Of a stretch of DNA of 64,000 bases, positions 63,743 through 64,000 are shown in pieces. Made by a program: the position numbers and the translations under genes. This DNA is from Bacteroidia bacterium. GTDB lineage: Bacteria; Bacteroidota; Ignavibacteria; SZUA-365. Numbering within the stretch: the stretch's first letter is position 1; the number at the start of each line of letters is the position of its first letter. The DNA is taken from assembly GCA_027493955.1 (NCBI GenBank), contig JAOSJT010000001.1, positions 1,599,131-1,663,130 of the forward strand. The letters run 5' to 3'. The notes beneath the pieces were generated by a model. It had not been told where the DNA came from. It searched no databases and saw nothing but the letters and a program-made list of their open reading frames with translations.

Positions 63743-64000
63743 TTGCGTGGAGAGCAGAATTCAGAATAGAGTTCGATCATGCCCTGCTGCGTCTTGGAAT
63801 CGAATGGCACGGTACGGCCGAGCACGGGTGCGGTAATGCGCGTGATACGGTTCGGGGCCGCAGCCCTCATGGTAAAATACACCGCACGCGCACGTCGTGC
63901 CAATGAAGCGTTGTCGCGCAGCTCACTCAAGAGGTTCAGTACGGGCGAGAGCACGTTCATGGCGAGTTCGGTAACGCGTTCGGGGCCCGGAGATGCGGCC
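63715..64000 (-). CDS. DUF2851-like protein, N-terminus beyond window edge
   Basis: Only the last 94 or so codons are inside; the frame stays open to the right edge, so an ATG at 63960 need not be the start. The end (NVLSPVLNLLSEL; APNRITRI; QQGMIELYSEFCSPRKCGSC) matches the C-terminal pattern of DUF2851, with the final Cys pair C-S-P-R-K-C-x-x-C. This family is common in Bacteroidota; function unknown. Confidence 0.55.
   Translation of the reverse strand, partial: AASPGPERVTELAMNVLSPVLNLLSELRDNASLARRARAVYFTMRAAAPNRITRITAPVLGRTVPFDSKTQQGMIELYSEFCSPRKCGSCLLSD

Overview
The window looks like a chromosome segment from a member of the Bacteroidota/Chlorobiota/Ignavibacteriota (FCB) group, possibly an Ignavibacteria- or Kapabacteria-like lineage. 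Nine secreted proteins end in a type IX secretion system (T9SS) sorting domain (short P-N-P motif, then a roughly 80-residue beta domain ending in basic residues). Single-copy housekeeping genes sit beside them (dxr, rseP, secG, rex, acs, ssrA). The assignment is inferred from gene content; no rRNA is present.

Region 1 (1-13984) is an integrated genomic island with visibly lower G+C than the rest. Its right end is at the 3' end of the tmRNA gene ssrA (13981-14336, minus), a classic integration target, and a large serine recombinase runs into that end. Its cargo is a same-strand operon: type III restriction-modification genes (Mod, Res), a 780-residue protein fusing two TIR/nucleoside-deoxyribosyltransferase-like domains to a P-loop ATPase, a small PD-(D/E)XK nuclease-like protein and an unrecognised helical protein. 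This reads as an anti-phage module. On the other strand, a protein resembling the palm of family-A polymerases runs off the left edge. Between cargo and ssrA lie 101-bp tandem repeats and a 649-bp, apparently perfect, inverted repeat. One arm of that repeat is the 3' part of the recombinase gene, and both outer ends coincide with the attachment junction.

Region 2 (14337-28531) holds an outer-membrane barrel gene with a strong promoter and an overlapping palindromic operator, four T9SS cargo proteins (one a 1515-residue lamin-tail/CotH/beta-helix protein; two tandem paralogous propellers) and acetyl-CoA synthetase. Region 3 (28532-41651) has a remnant of a conserved gene, then a tightly coupled minus-strand operon: two Ycf48-like T9SS proteins, a PgaB-like deacetylase/glycosidase, a PgaC-like glycosyltransferase and an outer-membrane protein with a long Asp/Glu-rich tract. 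This looks like a surface-polysaccharide synthesis and export locus. A TTHB210-like lipoprotein lies beyond it.

Region 4 (41868-53403) contains a TPR lipoprotein, an FG-GAP-type T9SS protein, a YhcH/YiaL-family protein, a BNR-repeat T9SS protein, a YeiH-type transporter gene with an in-frame TGA exactly at its conserved cysteine, two tandem duplicated lipoproteins, a DUF1648 membrane protein and a DUF116 protein. Region 5 (53499-64000) is core: SirB1-like and LOG-family proteins, a short-chain reductase, SecG, an Omp28-like T9SS protein, Dxr-RseP, Rex, a secreted alpha/beta hydrolase and the end of a DUF2851-like gene cut by the right edge.

Clear E. coli-type promoters (TTGACA, 17-bp spacer, TAnnnT) precede several genes, and stem-plus-T-run terminators separate several units.
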